From positions 558,943-622,942 of the forward strand of contig NW_002060969.1 in assembly GCF_000150275.1 (NCBI RefSeq): 64,000 nucleotides of DNA, written 5' to 3'. Position 1 is the stretch's first letter, and every line of letters starts with the position of its first letter. Positions 63,428 through 64,000 of the stretch are shown in pieces. A program made the position numbers and the translations under genes. Source of the stretch: Trichoplax adhaerens. Taxonomy: Eukaryota > Placozoa > Uniplacotomia > Trichoplacea > Trichoplacidae. The notes beneath the pieces are model-generated. The model saw nothing but the letters and a program-made list of their open reading frames with translations. It was not told the DNA's origin and made no database searches.

Positions 63428-64000
63428 CTAAATTCTAAAAGCGAAACATATAGAAAGATCTTTACTTCATTAATATGTTGGATATATAATAATGTTTTAT
63501 AATTAAATAATATTTCGTACTTTTTTTGAGAGTTGGGATTAAGTTATATGCTCCAATCGAAGTAGCTAGGTTCATTAAAATCTAGAACTTAAATTTACGA
63601 TATATCTAAGAAGAAATGATCTTCAAAAATTATGATGGCTAGTATGGGATATTTTATCAAGAGATAATCACAGAGAATAATCTTAGCTTCAGATTTTAGT
63701 ATATTATTTAGAGATTGGTACTATAATGTAGTATCGCATGTGTGGAAGATAAATTTCACTCAAGCCTTTGATAGCAATTGGGCACTATATAAAGCATACT
63801 GCGTAGGCTCTGATGTACAGATTATAGCGAACTTGGATACTACAAAACTCATATGCTATAGTTGTACTCTGATTACAGTGATAGCCTGCATAGTACGTAT
63901 ATAATTCTTCAAGTTAATATGCCTATGATGCAAATGTCAAAACGTAAGGGTCAACTTTAGTAAAGGTGATTGTAAAGCGATGCCTAAGTTGTAAAACACA
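63428..64000. other. AT-rich end of window, probably intron
   Basis: No supported exon. If the exon at 63335 is real, this is part of its upstream intron. Confidence 0.35.

Overview
The window is nuclear DNA of a small, AT-rich, intron-rich animal genome, most likely a placozoan (Trichoplax/Hoilungia type). Reasons: animal-only families (F-spondin, INCENP, TMEM138), spliceosomal introns with GTAAGT/YAG borders in every gene, standard-code translation, and a neuropeptide precursor with repeated amidated ...PSITF-GKR units like the SITFamide precursor described from Trichoplax. The assignment is inference. I see no bacterial features. Exon coordinates were built by hand from splice borders and codon phase; a given border can be off by a base or two.

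Layout. 1-4513 (+): 3' part of ZFC3H1 (nuclear RNA exosome adaptor). 6257-15425 (-): complete F-spondin model (reeler, spondin, six TSRs). 18531-22486 (-): isobutyryl-CoA dehydrogenase ACAD8, 14 exons. 23064-23437 (+): decayed integrase-like gene. 24377-25629 (-): secreted trypsin-like protease. 26586-26802 (-): unidentified coding exon interrupted by TGA. 29574-34542 (-): INCENP, 12 exons. 34.26-37.6 kb: self-complementary GTACW pentamer arrays between INCENP and TMEM138. 38334-38929 (+): TMEM138 (5' exon not placed). 40124-40883 (-): mitochondrial SSB (first exon uncertain). 41.3-42.1 kb: more GTACW arrays. 44670-48683 (-): a secreted-protein gene built from a signal-peptide exon plus at least twelve tiny (30-57 nt), phase-0 exons, several clearly duplicated. 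53351-53550: assembly gap of Ns. 57452-59254 (-): SITFamide-type neuropeptide precursor, complete in four exons. 63335-63427 (-): probable last exon of a gene ending in a zinc-ribbon-like motif.

The most notable item is the microexon gene at 44.7-48.7 kb. Its symmetric microexons resemble in architecture the micro-exon genes of schistosomes, which make variable secreted proteins by exon skipping; I know of no such gene described from a placozoan. A second pattern is that GTACW arrays lie at or near the 5' ends of the housekeeping genes (ACAD8, INCENP, TMEM138, SSBP1) and not at the 5' ends of the secreted-product genes (F-spondin, protease, microexon gene, SITFamide), some of which have TATA-like boxes instead.

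The genes do not form an operon or a single pathway. They are neighbours with separate roles: RNA surveillance, extracellular matrix/guidance, valine catabolism, mitosis, cilia, mtDNA maintenance, and two or three secreted regulatory products.
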